A program made the position numbers and the translations under genes. Shown here one piece after another: positions 63,506 through 64,000 of a stretch of 64,000 bases of DNA (position 1 is its first letter; every line of letters begins with the position of its first letter). The notes under the pieces were generated by a model. The model made no database searches, was not told the DNA's origin, and saw only the letters and a program-made list of their open reading frames with translations. This stretch comes from Thermohalobaculum sp963700775. GTDB taxonomy: Bacteria > Pseudomonadota > Alphaproteobacteria > Rhodobacterales > Rhodobacteraceae. The stretch is taken from positions 62,001 through 126,000 of the forward strand of contig CAVOYU010000001.1 in the NCBI GenBank assembly GCA_963700775.1, given 5' to 3'.

Positions 63506-64000
63506 ATGGATCTCACCAAGAGGCAATTTCTGGCCGGAACCGCGGCCTTCGCGGGCGCCGTGCACTGGTCCGTCGGAGCGCTCGGCGCCGAGACCGAGCT
63601 GATCACCGTCTCGCACTCGGTCAACACCACGATCTACGCCGCCCACATGGTCGCCAAGGCGAAGGGCTTCGCCGAGGCGGAGGGGCTCGACATGCATGTG
63701 ATCGAGGCCCAGGGCGGCTCGAACGTGCGCAAGATCCTCGCGGCCGGCCAGGTCGGCTATGCGCTCGGCAACTCGAGTCACCCCCTGCAGCTCACCAATC
63801 GTGGCCGGACCTCGAAGATCCTGATGGCCACCGACAACCGCTGCTCCTATGCCAATATCGTGATCCGCAAGGAGCTCCACGACCAGGGCATCGACACGGT
63901 CGAGAAGCTGGCCGAGTACCGTCGCGGCGGCGAGCTGCCGGTGATCGCCGCCACCGGAATCGGTTCGGGCACCTGGGTCTACGGCACCTACGTGCTGGAA
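63506..64000 (+). CDS. NMT1/THI5-like ABC substrate-binding protein, 3' truncated
   Basis: The first 165 codons of a periplasmic binding protein; the window ends inside it. The N-terminus is MDLTKRQFLAGTAAFAGAVHW, with a basic start and TKRQF that could be a non-canonical Tat or a Sec signal. Then LITVSHSVNTTIYAAHMVAKAKGFAEAEGL and GGSNVRKILAAGQVGYALGNS match nitrate/taurine/sulfonate-type binding proteins. AGGGAGG is seen eight bases before the start. It probably serves an importer encoded just beyond the window. Confidence 0.78.
   Translation, partial: MDLTKRQFLAGTAAFAGAVHWSVGALGAETELITVSHSVNTTIYAAHMVAKAKGFAEAEGLDMHVIEAQGGSNVRKILAAGQVGYALGNSSHPLQLTNRGRTSKILMATDNRCSYANIVIRKELHDQGIDTVEKLAEYRRGGELPVIAATGIGSGTWVYGTYVLE

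Noticed and set aside
1..64000. C-P lyase, CRISPR arrays, tRNA/rRNA genes, insertion sequences, prophage
   Set aside because: Looked for characteristic proteins and repeat patterns by eye and found none. Short RNA genes could be missed without a covariance search.

Overview
The window is GC-rich DNA with dense coding, short or overlapping gene junctions and no RNA genes, insertion sequences or CRISPR arrays that I can see. Gene content (bacterial ceramide synthesis genes, LysR-controlled 2-aminoethylphosphonate catabolism, ArfB, ELM1-family protein, SxtJ/carbamoyltransferase cassette) points to an alphaproteobacterium, probably of a Rhodospirillales-like or Caulobacter-like sphingolipid-producing lineage. 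The species cannot be named from the sequence.

Layout. 1-6.7 kb: the 3' end of a serine-glyoxylate-type aminotransferase, a 79-aa protein, ArfB, two tandem TPR/ATP-grasp paralogues and a universal stress protein. 6.8-14.8 kb: one minus-strand operon encoding a family-5 peptide/opine-type ABC importer that ends in a phosphonate-monoester-hydrolase-like sulfatase. 15.2-25.2 kb: a lipid block. It holds a MobA-like nucleotidyltransferase overlapping a bacterial ceramide synthase (bCerS) gene, an LptF/LptG-like permease pair, a HIT protein, a metallophosphoesterase and, divergently, a CDP-alcohol phosphatidyltransferase, a lipid (ceramide-type) kinase and a nucleotidyltransferase-like protein. 25.3-35.3 kb: a GNAT protein, a fatty acyl-AMP/ACP ligase, an MsbA-like exporter, two sulfotransferases, SxtJ, DUF5989, a carbamoyltransferase and a 2OG-Fe(II) oxygenase. 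35.4-46.0 kb: MBOAT acyltransferase, three SGNH hydrolases, a second 2OG oxygenase, glycosyltransferase-like proteins, ELM1 and phosphoglycerate mutase. 46.0-49.7 kb: serine palmitoyltransferase, its acyl carrier protein, a sugar/choline-phosphate-type nucleotidyltransferase and a CerR-like reductase. Together, 16-50 kb looks like a large ceramide synthesis, headgroup, decoration and export island.

49.8-58.3 kb: a catabolic cluster for 2-aminoethylphosphonate and its hydroxylated analogue (PbfA, PhnY, PhnA, PhnW) with a Na/Pi-cotransporter-family protein and a LysR regulator. AT-rich sites at its promoters share sequence elements. 58.3-64.0 kb: FAD-linked oxidase, MFS transporter, class IV aminotransferase, CaiB-type CoA transferase and the start of an NMT1-like periplasmic binding protein.

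Quality note. At least seven otherwise intact genes carry one frameshift each, mostly single-base insertions. The carbamoyltransferase gene at 32.6-34.5 kb carries many between clean neighbours. I read these mainly as residual sequencing errors rather than biology, and I give full gene extents with the approximate break points.
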